DNA of 64,000 nucleotides from Moringa oleifera (lineage: Eukaryota > Streptophyta > Magnoliopsida > Brassicales > Moringaceae). The DNA is taken from assembly GCA_021397835.1 (NCBI GenBank), contig JAJFZO010000724.1, positions 1,649,001-1,713,000 on the forward strand. The letters are read 5' to 3'. Positions 39,611-52,587 of this stretch are shown here, one piece after another. Each line of letters begins with the position of its first letter. Positions within the stretch are counted from its first letter, which is position 1. Made by a program: the position numbers and the translations under genes. The notes under the pieces were generated by a model that ran no database searches, was not told the DNA's origin, and saw nothing but the letters and a program-made list of their open reading frames with translations.

Positions 39611-41075
39611 TCAATATATTCTTACTTATTGACATTAGAAGTAACATACAAAGCCAACATCACTAACATACTTTAAAACTAAAGCAATTCATTATTGCAA
39701 AGAAAAAACGAAATCAGCTAAATATGCAATGCAACAACAGTATATATATAATAAATGAACCTATGTGCACTAAAACAGTGATTATAGTAAATATTATATT
39801 AGTTAGCGGTTGAAAGAAATGAAGAATTGTTGCATGATGTGTGTATATTTGCAATTGTCAGAGTTACTATTAATTTTCATTTTGGAATAAGCATAACATT
39901 TGCTTTACAAATGTGAACAAGACAAATGTGAATTGCAATCTAAAAAGATGTGCAACAAGATGTAATGCATTTTTTAATTGATTAATTTTCTTCTTCAAAG
40001 TTTTAAGTGTTTTTTCTTTTTTTATGTAAATAAATTAATATAAAATATCTGATTTTTCTTATTAATATTTGATTACTAAAATAAATTAACTTTATTTTTA
40101 ATTTTATAATATATTCAAATAGTAAGACCATTGATTGAAAGAACAACTATGGTTAATGTGCTTTCATAATATTTATTCAATAAAAGAAACTAACATAATA
40201 CAAATCATACCATTCAATAAAAAAACTTAAGTAGAAACAAAATCGTCTCAAAAAATTAATTGATGAATTAAAACATGAATTTTAATTTTTTAAAAAATAT
40301 AAAATAAAAGTTCTTACATCAAACATAGATTACTATTTATTCAAACATTTACTTTTGGAATACAACTTTTTTATTTTTGAAAAATATCTTGCAATATACA
40401 TAGATAACTCGTTATTCAAACAATTAATTTTAGAATATTATTTTCCTTGAAAATATCATAAAATATAAATACTTAATTTGATTCTTGGTTTGATGCATGA
40501 CTTTCTTCTAAGTCTCAATTAGGGTTGTCCCTTCCACCTTGTGGAAGATAACTAACATGAAATTAAAAGAACAACAGTATTCCAATACTATGCTCACACA
40601 CATGGAATTATAATTGGATTACCCTACCAAGCCATATTTAAGGAACATTAACCCTATCAAGCAGCAACTTGACAATAAGCAGCATACATAGATTGACTTA
40701 TTACTTTAAAGATTTGCCCATATCTGTTTTTTTTTAATCCTATTTAAAAAAAAGAAATACTGTTCCATGATATTTTTATTAAATCACATTTCTTGCTTGT
40801 TAAACAAAAATTTTATGGGCTTACACCAGCTAATAGACAGAGTTAACAAATTAAATACAAACTATGCAATCTTTTAAGGGATTAGTCTGAAATCACAAAA
40901 ATGAAACATGAAAGAGGATTGGCTTCTTTTCATTCAAAAATTACTCATTGTTGACATGAAATAGGTATTTTCACAATTTTCTTTCTGGTTACCAGAAAAT
41001 TTACCTAATCATAACACAAATTTCTTTTCACTCCAATCCTTCAAGTATACTTCCCTGTCAGCCGAAGGTTAAAGA

Positions 41076-44000
41076 TCAGGGAGGCCTAAGAGTGTTTTTT
41101 GGAGCACTTATCCAAGGGGTACCAGCAATGGCGAACCTCCACAAGGCATTGACATGCTCAGGTAAAGCATATTCAATACCAACGCGAGGACCAACGAGTA
41201 TCTTCTCAGGCTCTGGGCCATCCAGGAGTTCCAGACCACCTAGATCATATCCATATAGATAGCATGACATAATAGTGCACACCCTCAGTTTCAGAAACTA
41301 GATATGCAAATTGAGAGACAATATCGATAACTTACCAGGAGAATAGAGGGAATGATTAGACCATTCTGTTGAAATGCCCAGTGCTTGACCAACCTAAACA
41401 CAAATCTGATCATTAAACACTTCAAGAAAGAAAACCCCAGAAGCTGCACATAAATGTCACACAATAGTTCTTGACTCACCAAAATGTTGAAGTTGTGGTG
41501 CAGGTATGTATCGTACGATAACTTATAGTTTTCAACCTGCCAACATGCTTAAGTTGTGTGGTCTTTCCATTGATACACCACCATAACAAGGATGGTGATG
41601 TTTCTTTCCTTCTCTTTTTCTTCCTCTGAGTTTTTTTTTTTTTTCAGTACCGTTCTTTTTTTTTTTTTTCTTGTTTTGTTTTGTTTTTGTTTTTGTTTTT
41701 TCTGGGGATGGAAGGGGGGAGTGGTCAAAATATGTCATCTGCAAGTAGTCCCTTTTGAATGTGTTTCTTTAAGAAAGGAGATGAACGAAGAGACATAACA
41801 ATTTTGCCATACAGAGAAATCATACAAATTGCAGCTCATAAACTACTAAGATAATCATTGAAGGAAGAACAGGTGAAACACAACTCCATCTTAGTGTAAT
41901 GAGAATTATGCATCTTTGTTTCTGATTTTTTTTTTAAAAAGAAATGACAAAAGTAAAAATGACCTAAACTTGACCAAGCTTGATTTGGTTCAACAAAATG
42001 ACAATGCCCTGTTTTACCAAAATAGGATATAATGGATCATGGAAGCTGATTTTACCTTAACAACATTAGATGAAAATGACCTAACTTGACCAGGTTTGGC
42101 TTTAACATGATCAGGTTCAATTTAAAACCAAAATAAACTCAATCAAATGCTAGATAAATGAAATATTCAAACACGCAATCTAACTTAACTAAGTACGGCT
42201 TATTCGGACGGATTTGACATCACGCAACAGGAAAAATAGAATCTCCAGACATGCGATGTAGCTTCACTACATAGCCTATCGGAATAGTTTCAATTCAACA
42301 CAATAAAAAAAAGTAAATCTCCAAACATGCAACTTAGCTTAACTAGGTTACTATATGTTTGAGTTAACGTAACAAGAAAAAACAAATCCCTAGGAACCCA
42401 ACCTAGCTCAATTATGCTATAACCTATTAGGATAGATCTTATTTTATGCAACAAGAAAAGCAAACCTATAGAGAGACAATCTAGCTTGATTAGGCAACGA
42501 CCTACTAGGCAAGTTCAATAAATACACAGGGAAAGTACACCTCTAGATATGAAACCTAGCTTGCTTACACTACCACTAACTGGGATATGTTTGATTTGAT
42601 TCAACAGAAAATTTAAATATCTAGACGAGGATCCTGAACTAATACTTATTGGGATAAGTTCGATTTATTACAACAAAAGAAGAAAAATCCCAAACATGCT
42701 ATCTAGCTTGATTAGGCTAATCTATTAGAATGGGTTCCATGTAACATACAAGAAAACTAAATCTCAAGAAATGCGATTTAGCTTGACTAACCAACCTACT
42801 CAAATAAGTTTGATTTAATGCAAAAGAAAATAATCTCCATACACGCAATCAGCTTAGGCCATGACTAACTGGGAGAATTTCAATCTGATACAACATGAAA
42901 AATAAATCTCTTGAAATGACCTAGCTTGATTAGGTGATAACCTATTGAGATAGGTTCAATGTGATGCCCACAGAAAAAGTAAAATATCCAATCACGTGAC
43001 TTATTTAACTAGGCCACAACTTATTAGGATAGCTTCAATTTAATGCGAAAAGAAAGTAAATCTCCACATAGCAGATAAGCGACCTAACTTCTCTTGGCTA
43101 CAACCCACTGATATTGGTTCAATTTAACATAACAGGGAAAGTAAATCTCCCAACACGCCGACTTAGTTTGACTGAGAACTAGTAAGTTTAAGTCCAAGTT
43201 AAGACAGCAAGAGATATAAATCTCCCAAGACAAAACCTAGGTTAGTGTTACAGTAACGTGAATGGCATTAGCTTCAAGAGATTTCTCAATGAAAGTAAGA
43301 AATTCCCAAGCTCACGCGTTTCTCATAGCTATGACCTACATTCTTTCATATGCATTTTACATTCTTTCATATGCCTTCAATGTTCTTCTACTATCTTCAA
43401 CCAAACAACTTCTACTCTTCATAGTGCAATTCCATGTCAAGAAACTTCTTTTTGCCTTACATACATGTACTTTCCAAGTCAAATTGGACAATTCGTTCAC
43501 ATTTCTTACACTGCTTTAACCAAATAGGATTAAGTCAACACCTTCCTTTTACTTAAAGAAAACAGACATCAAATTTGAAGGAACTTTATTCTTTTCCTTC
43601 TTTTTTATTTTCTTTCACATTTTTACATCGTTAAGAGCCTCTGACACAAACTGTCCCCATTTTCATTGGCCACAGGCTGACATGGCAAGAACTTATGCAG
43701 TAGTGAGCTATAAGCTTCGACCTCCAAACTATCTTCTACCAAAGTAGAGAGTAGAAAAGATGCTAGTGCTGCAAGAAAATGCTTTTAAGAGGAGATCACA
43801 AAACTCCTGATTGTTGACTAAATATGAGACCATGAAGGAGCTAACCCTAAACACTAATTTTTCAATATTGTTGACCCCTATGATTAACAAAGCTTACTTC
43901 ACCATATTAAATTCACTAATGATTTTCTACGGAATATAATTCAATAAAAGTAGCATTTCATATTGAATCATCTTCCGTTAGCGTGTTTCATAATCTTGCC

Positions 44001-45532
44001 AGCTCCTAAGCAAAACAGAAAAGGAAGCAGAAGAATAATAAAATGTCAAAAGAAACTCACCTTCCCAGGTCCAGTAAGAAGAATGGGCTTGTCAGTTTTC
44101 TGACCACGACGCTTCTGAATAGTCTCCAACCCTGCAATGTTGTTCATTATAACTTGACAAAGATAAAATTTAGTAGGTAGTAGGCCCATTTTCTTCACCA
44201 CAAGACTGGGTAGGTGTAGCCTATACAGTTTTGTTACGGAGTACTGAGAATACAAAGTTAACAATGATTCATCTTTTAGAAGTTCTAAAGCACTCATGGA
44301 AACAGTATTACCAAAACACAGTCAGGATTAGCATAGAGAATCATGAACTTACCCGACATTAGAATAACTGGCTCAACATGTAAGCAGTTAAAAGATAAGC
44401 AGAGAACAAGTCAAGTGCAAGCACAAGAGGGTTAGCTGTTGTGGTTATAGATATGGAGATTACCACTAACAGGAGCACATGCACGTATCAAAACAGCTGC
44501 TCCAACTCCTTCCTTGTCAGCAACAACATTGAGCATTGTATGGAGACCATAACAAAGATAAACATATGTATGCCCTCCTGGTCCAAACTATAACCCACAA
44601 TAAATCAAAATATAACCACATTCTATTTAACAACTTAAAACAAATGCAATGCATCGTAATTCAGTTCGAAATTTTCAATTTAATTACAACGCCAAAAACC
44701 AGGAAATGATAGTGATACTGGTCAGAAAACAAGCAGGTAGCAGTTACAACTTACAACTGGGGCAGTTCTTGCAGTGACTCCAAATCGACCATGGCAAGCT
44801 GAATCATTTGGTCTGTAAGCTTCTACCTGTAAAGAAGTATCTTAATTACACTGGGTATATAAAAATAATAGGCTTCTATAACTGCTGCAGAAACTTACAA
44901 TTCTTTTGTAACTTGTTCACAGCAATACGGTTTTATATTTTCGTTGTCCTAATTCTGGAAAAAAGACCCCCAAAATGAAAACGTAAGAAAAAACCATCTT
45001 CTGAAAACAATGTTTTTTCCTCTAACATTCTATATAAGGTGACACAATATTGAAATTCGCGACTCAAAATTTTCTTCAAAGCTTTTTCTTTCTAGTTTCG
45101 TCATGTTTTTCAGAAACCAAGGAAACAGTACGTAATAAACTCAACCAAGCCATGTCGTGCAAAACCCAGAACCCAGAAGCTCAAAAGTCTCCATTTTTTA
45201 CTATTTTCCTGCATTATTTTTGTGAAGCAAGTAGAAATGAAGAACACAATTACCTCAGTAATCTGTAGCACAACATCGTCTCTCCTCAGAAACTTGCCGA
45301 GCAAACGCGGCGCTAGATCGAGAGCATCGATTTGGAAGAACTCCGGGTGCATTATCGTCATTTTGTGAAAGCACGTTTCAGACACTGCAATCGACCGAAC
45401 GTCAAGTCTGGGTTTCACCACCGGTTTGACACGACGACCTGCCGGAGTTCTGGAATAGTCATCGAGCTCGCTGGGTTCAATCCGCTTCTTGGGCTTTGCC
45501 GCGACTCGCTTGAATCGCGGAATTGGCCTCAT
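41076..45532 (-). CDS. MAG: DNA-3-methyladenine glycosylase (AAG/MPG family)
   Basis: A base-excision-repair enzyme that cleaves the N-glycosidic bond of alkylated purines such as 3-methyladenine. Coding exons (minus strand): 45254-45532, 44755-44826, 44464-44587, 44061-44131, 41336-41393, 41076-41239. All have GT-AG junctions and join in frame to 255 aa. The basic N terminus ([17 protein letters not shown]) could serve nuclear targeting. Family motifs in order: [18 protein letters not shown], then [14 protein letters not shown], where Glu95 matches the catalytic Glu of human AAG and Tyr97 stacks in the active site. Next come [36 protein letters not shown] and the ending [12 protein letters not shown]. 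The ATG at 45532 is chosen. An in-frame TTG farther upstream is not a normal plant start. The fourth intron (41394-44060) is 2.7 kb and carries a 75-bp array. Confidence 0.95.
41625..41705 (+). repeat. Pyrimidine/T-rich low-complexity tract
   Basis: Long T runs alternate with TTTTG units inside the large intron of the glycosylase. On the gene's own strand this is an A-rich tract. Confidence 0.85.
42160..43250 (+). repeat. Degenerate 75-bp tandem array in a glycosylase intron
   Basis: About 14-15 diverged units. Each contains GTAAATCTCCAAACATGCAA, then CTTAGCTTGACTAGGCTA, then CAACCTATTGGGATAGGTTC, then AATTTAATGCAACAAGAAAA, with many substitutions. The AAATCTCC phrase begins at about 42240, 42316, 42385, 42463, 42536, 42615, 42684, 42759, 42831, 42905, 42981, 43058, 43144 and 43218. 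Spacing is 69-86 bp, averaging about 75. The array lies wholly within the intron 41394-44060. Weaker related wording extends left to about 41950. Confidence 0.85.
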
Positions 45533-45746
45533 GTAGGACACCAAAAGGGATGAGTTTTGCAAACGAGAAAATAGCAGCGACGTAAAGCATAGAAGAGATC
45601 GTTCTCGTTGGGCTGTCTGGGTCTTTTGGCGGGTGTTTGTTTCGACTTACTAGGATCAGCACTAGTTCGACGAAGGTGGACACCCTTTTTTTTTTTTTGG
45701 TAAAAAAAAAACACAAGAAAAAGGAATTGATAAAGCTGGACGTATG

Positions 45747-45872
45747 GGACCCTGAAAACGGTGTGTTTCTAGACCCTTCCAAAATCAAATTTTTTTAGAA
45801 ATTTCAAATATATATATATTTTAACTCCCCTTCCCCCTGGACCTTAAAAACGGTATGTTTCTAGGCCCTTCG
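45747..45872 (+). repeat. 34-bp direct repeat pair in the divergent promoter
   Basis: GGACCCTGAAAACGGTGTGT then TTCTAGACCCTTCC at 45747-45780 recurs as GGACCTTAAAAACGGTATGT then TTCTAGGCCCTTCG at 45839-45872, a 92-bp offset with about six mismatches. The GC-containing core stands out from the AT-rich spacer. Confidence 0.85.
45797..45806. promoter_or_regulatory. Minimal heat-shock element (nGAAnnTTCn)
   Basis: AGAAATTTCA fits two inverted nGAAn units. A good third unit is lacking, so binding by heat-shock factors would be weak. It lies about 240 bp upstream of the start of AHA1, an HSP90 co-chaperone whose relatives respond to heat. Confidence 0.35.
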
Positions 45873-46044
45873 CAAGCAACGAACCCTCCAGACTTCTTGC
45901 TCCTTCCCTTAATTTCCCATTTCTAACCTCACCACTTGCGCCCCTAAATACTCTCACCGTCTTCAGCGCGCATACATAGACGCAGTCAGATACAAAGAAC
46001 TCGGTTTCTACGTGAAGAAAGCTTTGAGATCCCATTATCCAACA

Positions 46045-47320
46045 ATGGCGAGATACGGGGAGGGCGACAAGCGGTGGATCGTGGAGGAGAGATCCGACGG
46101 CGCTAATGTGCACAACTGGCACTGGGCGGAGACAAATTGTCTCGAATGGTCGCGCAGCTTCTTGGGTGAGACACTCTCTAATCTGCCGATTCTTGAAGGA
46201 GAAGGCGGCCTCTATGTCAAGACAACGAAGGTCGACAAGGTGGACGGCGAGGCCTACGTGAATGTGAGAAAGGGAAAAATCATTCCAGGGTATGAGATCA
46301 GCGTCTCCATTTCCTGGGAAGGCGAGGCGAAAGATGCTGAGGGAAACAGCCTCCTCAAGGCCCAAGGGAACGTAGAGATTCCGTATATCGCCGATGAGAA
46401 CGCCGACGAGGACCCGGAGGTCAATGTTTCAATCAAGGACGAGGGACCTATTGGGAAGAGGTTGAAGGAGGCCATGGTGACCAAGGGGAAGCCTTTGATT
46501 TTGGAGAAGGTCCGGGATTATGTGCAGAGTATGGCCAAGGGAGGGCCTGCTAAGGACGATTTGGAGGTCAAGAAGGTGGCCCCTAAAGGCCAAGCTTCCG
46601 CAGCAAAGAAGGACGTGGCCATGGAGAAGAAAGAGGTGAAGGAGGATGACAAGAAAAAGAAGAAGGAAGGAAAGAAGGGGTTTAAGACCATTACCTTGAC
46701 TGAGAGGTTTAGTTGCAGAGCCAGGGATATATATGAGATAATGATGGATGAAAATAGATGGAAGGGGTTTACCCAGAGCAATGCCAGAATTAGCAAGGAG
46801 GTTGGTGGACAGTTTACTATTTTTGATGGGTCCGTCACTGGCACCAACTTGGAGCTGCAAGAAGGCAAGTTGATTTTGCAGAAATGGAGGTTTGGGAGCT
46901 GGCCTGATGAGATTGATTCTACGGTGAGTTACATTGGTTCGTTTGGTTTGGTTTTTTGGTTAGCCATTGTTTGTGGTGGATTCTCAATTGCATTAGTTTT
47001 TGCCTTAATATGCAGGTAAGGCTTACTTTTGATGAGCCTGAACCTGGACTTACCATTGTTAAGTTGACACATACTGACATTCCAGAGGAAGACAGGTTAG
47101 TTAATTAACTAATTTTTTTTATTCCTTTTGTTCTCGGTGATTGCTTAATATTGTTAGGTTTGTTGTTTTCTGATTTATGGATGTTTGAGCTGATTGCCAC
47201 TGTGCTGTGCTTGGTTTTTCCTGCAGATATGGGAATGCAACTGTGGTGGAAAACACTGAGAGAGGATGGAGGGATCTTATCTTCAACAAGATACGGGCTG
47301 TTTTTGGTTTTGGAATCTGA
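46045..47320 (+). CDS. AHA1: AHA1-type activator of HSP90 ATPase
   Basis: A cytosolic co-chaperone that binds the HSP90 middle domain and stimulates its ATPase. Three coding exons: 46045-46923, 47016-47095, 47227-47320, joined in frame to 350 aa. The ATG is MARYGEGDKRWIVEER; an upstream in-frame GTG at 46012 is not a credible plant start. The N-terminal Aha1_N domain (about residues 20-165) includes VHNWHWAE and the conserved RKGK at 75-78 (YVNVRKGKIIPGYE), which tunes HSP90 stimulation. A Lys/Glu-rich linker (about 185-222) leads to the C-terminal START-like AHSA1 domain (TLTERFSCRARDIYEIMMD to the end, FNKIRAVFGFGI). All key segments are present. It is transcribed divergently from the glycosylase. 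Confidence 0.96.
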
Positions 47321-50300
47321 TTTGAATTTAATCATAAACTAAGAAATATCTCTTTGCCGAGTGTAGAATTTCATCACCTTATCTTCCTTTCAACTATGAA
47401 TACTGTCAAGAATCTGAGGACATTGTGGGTGTTATGGTCTCAGTTGTCTGGTTGCCTATGTTCTTGAACTTAATGTGGGGCGCATGTCATATGAACATGC
47501 TTTTGGTAACCAAATTCACTCAGTGATCTTATAAGTTCACAGCAGCAATGAGGCTTACTAAACAATTGTCTGTTTTTGTTGAACTGTGTGTTATATTTGC
47601 TTTGAATGTTTTTGGTCATAAGCTTGACACATTCATGTTACTAGTTTTTATGTTTCATGCTTTCTCTGTATGTACCTGTATCCTATTTGTGGTTGTACTA
47701 TTCTACCTATTCACTTCTAGCCTTAGTGAATGAATAATGTGTAGTCCTACAGAAAGTGCGGTCTTAATTTCAGTTGAGGAGTCATTACACATTGTCTCCA
47801 TCTTTGTGCTTATGGATCCCTATTGTTGATATGGTGAGTGATTTGTTGGACTTGGGAACGCTTGTGAAGCTTTGAGAATGTTGCAGATTGCCATAGCTTG
47901 TAAAAGTAGAGGACATTTAAATCATGTCACTTTTAGTCCCAGGAGTAATGGGGGTTTGTAATGGTAGACATTGTCATGAGGAAGAAAAGTTTACTATCAT
48001 GATACATGTGGATTATGGTTTGAAGAATTTTTGAGAGCGCGTGGGCTTTATCATATGATATAATGTTTTTAGTCACTTTGTATAGTGCTTCATTTGCAGT
48101 TAGGTTTCTAGCAGATAACCTGTTTAACCTTGATCCTTAGAGTTACTTTGAAGCAAAACTGATGTGGTCTTTCCTCGAGGCTATAAGTAAGAGCGAATGG
48201 CAGAATTTGACTTGGTTTTGATAGGGTTTGGTGTGTGTTTGGCTGTCTAGAGTCTGGCATGGATTTCTGGAAACTGATTTTAGTTGACTTCTGAATCTCA
48301 GGTATAAAGGTAGGCAGAAAACTAGTTATGCAAAAGTGAATAAGGAATGTGCTAAGGCTTGCATTCCTACACATATAATGCAATCCATAAGTCAAATTCA
48401 AGAGCATTAAGTGAAATTGAATTCCTTTGAAGGTGACTTGAACTATAGGGAGCGGATGGATGTTTTGAGTCAGTTGTTCTATTGAACTGTTAGTGGGCCA
48501 TTAATGGGAATAAGTACTTTATTTCACAGTAAGGGCATCAAATGAAGAATTTATGTGGTATTGTGTCTTACATAGTTGTTCTGATGATAAAATGAATGAA
48601 CATTACATAGATATGTTAATGAAATGAATCACAAATTTAACATGTGATGGAGTTTTATGTATTAGTAATCTTTAAGGCATGGATGAAAATATGAGGTATA
48701 CTTAACAATATAAGATGACATGGTGATGTGGGATAGCTAGGAAGGTACGTAGCAGTTAGAGCTTTAGGAAAGAACAGAGAGTTTAGAGGAAGAAAACAAG
48801 AAAAAAAAATGAACACTCTGCCTCAAATAGATGAGATCCTACACGGTGCCTGATTATTTATTGCCACTAAATATTGATAGAAAGAAGAAACCCGAAGTCT
48901 TAATGAGAACTGATTTAATAAAAGTGGGAAACTTAAAGTCAAATGGCTAGTAAAAAAAAGAAATATACAACAGAAACAAATACATTTTTTCCTAATTTCA
49001 GAATTTTCTCTAGAGTAGGTTTTCCTAAATTCTTTAACTAGCCCATCACATGGATGTGTATTGTAGTAGGCACAAGGCAAATAATATGGTGAATGGTTAT
49101 TGTATGTTGTTTAGGTACAGTGCTGAGCAAATGCAGATGTGCAATGGACTGGTGCATCACAGTTTAAGAAAAATAAAAATGAAAAGCCCATTTCTACATC
49201 TTTACCTTGCAAGCTGGATTTGATTTTTGTGGCTGACGGTTGTCTGTCCTTGTATCTGAGTTTGGAAAGTTCACCTGTATTTCTCTAGTGATTATGAGTG
49301 AAATTTGTGGTGAACTTCAAAAATAGTGGTCAGTTCTTCGATCAATGTTTGGTTTTGTTTGTGTAGGAAGGAGTGAATATTCATTTGTTTCGGTAGTGTG
49401 GAACATGAAAGTAAAATCTTATTTTATTTACTGTTGAATAGATTATCAGATACTTTCACAAGTTTGTAATGTTGAATCTTCTGCCTCTTAAGAATGTTTG
49501 CAATTCACTTAGGAAACTGATAATCTGCTGGATTGTTGTTTGAAGATTTATAATCACTAAAGGTTGAACTTGCTGGGTACTTTTGATGATTTTATTTCAG
49601 TTTCTGTGAAATATAGTGAAAACCATCTAGGAATTCTTTCTCAGGTCAAAGGCATTTTACGCTTTTCTCATACTGATCTTAGATACGTGATGGCAGCTGG
49701 TTTAGTAAATGATATGATTGCTTCCCATTGTAAGGCAAACTAGTACCACGGACTCTTTACTTTTCTTCTAAAAGCAAAAATCGTACTGTCTGATGGATAG
49801 ATTAAACCTTTTAAGCTGAGCTTCAGTTGGGTTTTATCACGGATGATAAGCCGTTGCCTTTGGTCATCTTCTTTTTACTTAGTTCTCTGTGCTTTTTTTT
49901 TTTTTGGTTTTTTTCATTGATATGGGTTTGTAATTTGGAGCCTCCCTCTCTCCCTTTCTCCCTCTTGTAGGTACTTTGCCGAAAGGGTTAGTGGCTGGCT
50001 GTACCTCCCAGCCTATAAGCCTGATAATGTACACGAGTGAAGCGATGTGGATATTTGTTCTCATTTTCTTTAAAAAGTGGACTGCTGATTCTTTGGTAAC
50101 TTCAAGGCCACCATGGTTGCTGGTCTGATGCAAAGCCATGGGCATCACCCTTTTGTCTATCATTTACCTTCTTTTTTTGAGTTAATTACTGAAAATGGAT
50201 TAAAATTTTGAGTTAACTCTCAAAAATGGGATAAAATTTACTCTTTTAAAAAGGTATAAAGTAAAATGAGGGCTCACATCAGAGCAGTTTTTGTTAAGAT

Positions 50301-52560
50301 TGTGAAGAGTTGAAATCCTGAATTCATTTGTTTAAACATATGTGTTTGGTGGTTTAGTTGCAGGTCTGATACGTTAGGTCACATAGGTAATATTTTTATC
50401 TATCAAATTTTTTGAATTTCAATTGAATAAGTCTAAGTTGGATCGATGCAGGGGTGGAATTAGGAATTGTTGTTGGGGTGGGTTAAATCTTTTGTTGGTA
50501 TCAAGACATGAAAAATATAATAAATTTTATTTTTAAAATACAATTAATTATAATTATAATTTTTTATAAGATTCACACCATTAAACTTATCAATTGAATT
50601 GAATTAATGATATATTTTTATAATATAAATAATTATATAATTTATAAAAAATTATTTCTCATCTTGTTGTGAGGAGGCATCTTATATTCTAGTTTGCTGT
50701 TAGTGTAAAGTTATTTATTTTGTTATTACTGTAAAAACTAAAAGAGTTAAACACTACACAAATCAAGTTATTAATCAAAAATCAAGCTATTAATTATAGT
50801 GTTTTGATTTTTTTGTTATAGCTAAAAGTCTATATAAGTTAGAACGGATTGATATTGTGAAATTTTTAAAAGTTTAATATATCAAATTTGTAGTGAATTA
50901 ATTGTCCTCTTAAATTTTTAATGTTATTTTTGTTAAAATTTAGAAAATAATAATTCTTAACAAAAGTAACAATTTCATCAATAGTAAAGGATTTAAAATC
51001 ATCAAGTAGACTCAGAGGTATATTAAGGGTAAGAATTTTTAACTATTTTGTTTGAAAATTTCTTATATGACTCTCTTAATTAAAGATTTATTAAAATATT
51101 AAATATTTTAAAGTGACATGATCAATTGATTTTTATTAACAAGGGTGTTTTGTACTTTTCATATGTTATACATTCATATTGAGCTCATCAATATTATAAC
51201 TCAGTACAAAATAATATACAATTTTAAAGAACGTGTTATTCATTTTTTAGCTTTTTAAGAAGTTTTCTTATAATTGAAATTAAATTTATAATATTTAAGA
51301 TATCTTGATGATGTGAGTAATTTTTTAATTTGCAAATATTATTTGATTTGTATTTTATTTAGAATATTTTTTTTAAATTATTTAAATTTTATTTTCATTA
51401 CCATAAAATTAAACAAACTCTTTAAGGCAAAATCACTATTATAGTAAATTTCGTATGTTAGTGTCATAGTCAATCCTCTTTTTTAATATAATTTCATTTA
51501 AATTTTTTATATTTTCTACAAGAAAAGAAATGTATCACTTATAAGTAATAAATGATAACAATTCTAAAAAAAAAAAAAAATACTCAAACAAGCAACTAAA
51601 TGTTAAATAGTATCATGATAATTATGTGAATAATTTAAGATAAAAAAAGTTTTGCTTTAAAAATAAAGGATAATTATAAAATTGAATTAATACTATGATT
51701 CTATATATTCATGTTTTTTAAATGATATCACTAAATATAATCCTTAACAAGTCCAATTTTTTGAGCTTATTTCATATGAGCTTACTTAAAACTCTTCCTT
51801 AGTTCAACTTGTAAAGTTGATTTATTTCTAAACCAAGCTCATTAATTTTTCTTGTAAAAGATTAAGTTTGGAATATGGAATTAAAAAACTAATTTTTTCT
51901 TAAGTGCGATCAATAATGGCAATTTTATTATTTTTTTATTTTTAGTCTCCTTATTGGAGATGTGTGACTATCTAAAATTAATAGCCTAATTATTTTTAGG
52001 TTCTTTTTAGATTTTGGACAAAAGACACCTAGCAGAATTCCATATTTATGAAAATATCAAGAGAAAGGGTAACACGAAAGGATGTGGCTTTTTATGTACC
52101 CTTTTTTCCCTTTTTTCTTGGTACATTCCTCACTTCTTACCCCAAGTTTCAAAACTCTCCCTTTTCTCTCAAAATCTAGCGACCATTTATAGAAATATTG
52201 AAGGATTAGTTCATGATTGTTCACTCGGTCTCTGCAGTGACATAATGTAACATTCGATGTATATTTTCTCGAAAAAAAAAAAAAACTTGTTGCTTTTTTT
52301 GAAAAATGACAATTGGTTGCTTATGTGGTGTACCAATGGAATCTTTTTATGTGATTTTTGATTATTTTTCATCTTATCACACTCCAATAGATTGTTAACA
52401 TTAAAAAAAAAAAATCTCTCTCTTTTAGTTTCTGAATGTATTACAAGTTAGATATGTTGTGGATATGTTGTTGGCTTGTTTGGGTGTGATTTTTTTGGCG
52501 ACAATAAGGATGAAATAGTTGCTACGTTGTTGATGAGTTTTTGTATGTCATTATTTTCAC
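47321..52560. other. Intergenic region, no gene recognised
   Basis: The first few hundred bases are the AHA1 3' UTR. No other conserved exon could be identified. A short minus-strand frame near 49.9-50.2 kb (94 codons) has no recognised similarity. AT content rises beyond 50.4 kb, as in the repeat-rich areas elsewhere. Confidence 0.45.
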
Positions 52561-52587
52561 CATTGGAAGCCATGGCTATTCACTAGA

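Larger units (their letters stand above)
36482..41070. other. Intergenic region between convergent GCP3 and MAG
   Basis: No gene was recognised. The first few hundred bases are the GCP3 3' UTR. The rest is AT-rich with three local duplications, listed separately. The two flanking genes converge on this region. Confidence 0.5.
45533..46044. promoter_or_regulatory. Shared divergent promoter of MAG and AHA1
   Basis: Only 512 bp separate the two start codons, which face away from each other, so both promoters and leaders must fit here. It holds a 34-bp imperfect direct repeat (45747-45780, 45839-45872), a minimal heat-shock-type element (45797-45806) and poly(T)/(AT) tracts between them. Confidence 0.7.

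Noticed and set aside
43258..43527. Two overlapping frames of 85-89 codons in the large glycosylase intron
   Set aside because: They are on the strand opposite to the gene, overlap each other in different frames, partly cover a short duplication, and have no family resemblance.
45533..45562. N-terminal extension of the glycosylase from a TTG codon
   Set aside because: TTG is not a normal start in plants; the ATG at 45532 gives a sensible basic N terminus.
46012..46044. Upstream extension of AHA1 from a GTG codon
   Set aside because: Plant nuclear genes start at ATG in nearly all cases, and MARYGEGDKRW at 46045 matches the family start.
45844..46365. 173-codon open frame on the minus strand
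   Set aside because: It is antisense to the first AHA1 exon and the leader. It has no recognisable similarity and is explained by the coding bias of the real gene.
49879..50163. 94-codon minus-strand frame and an exon-like + strand stretch near 49.97 kb
   Set aside because: A plausible AG acceptor is present, but neither reading matches a protein family I know and no partner exons could be found.
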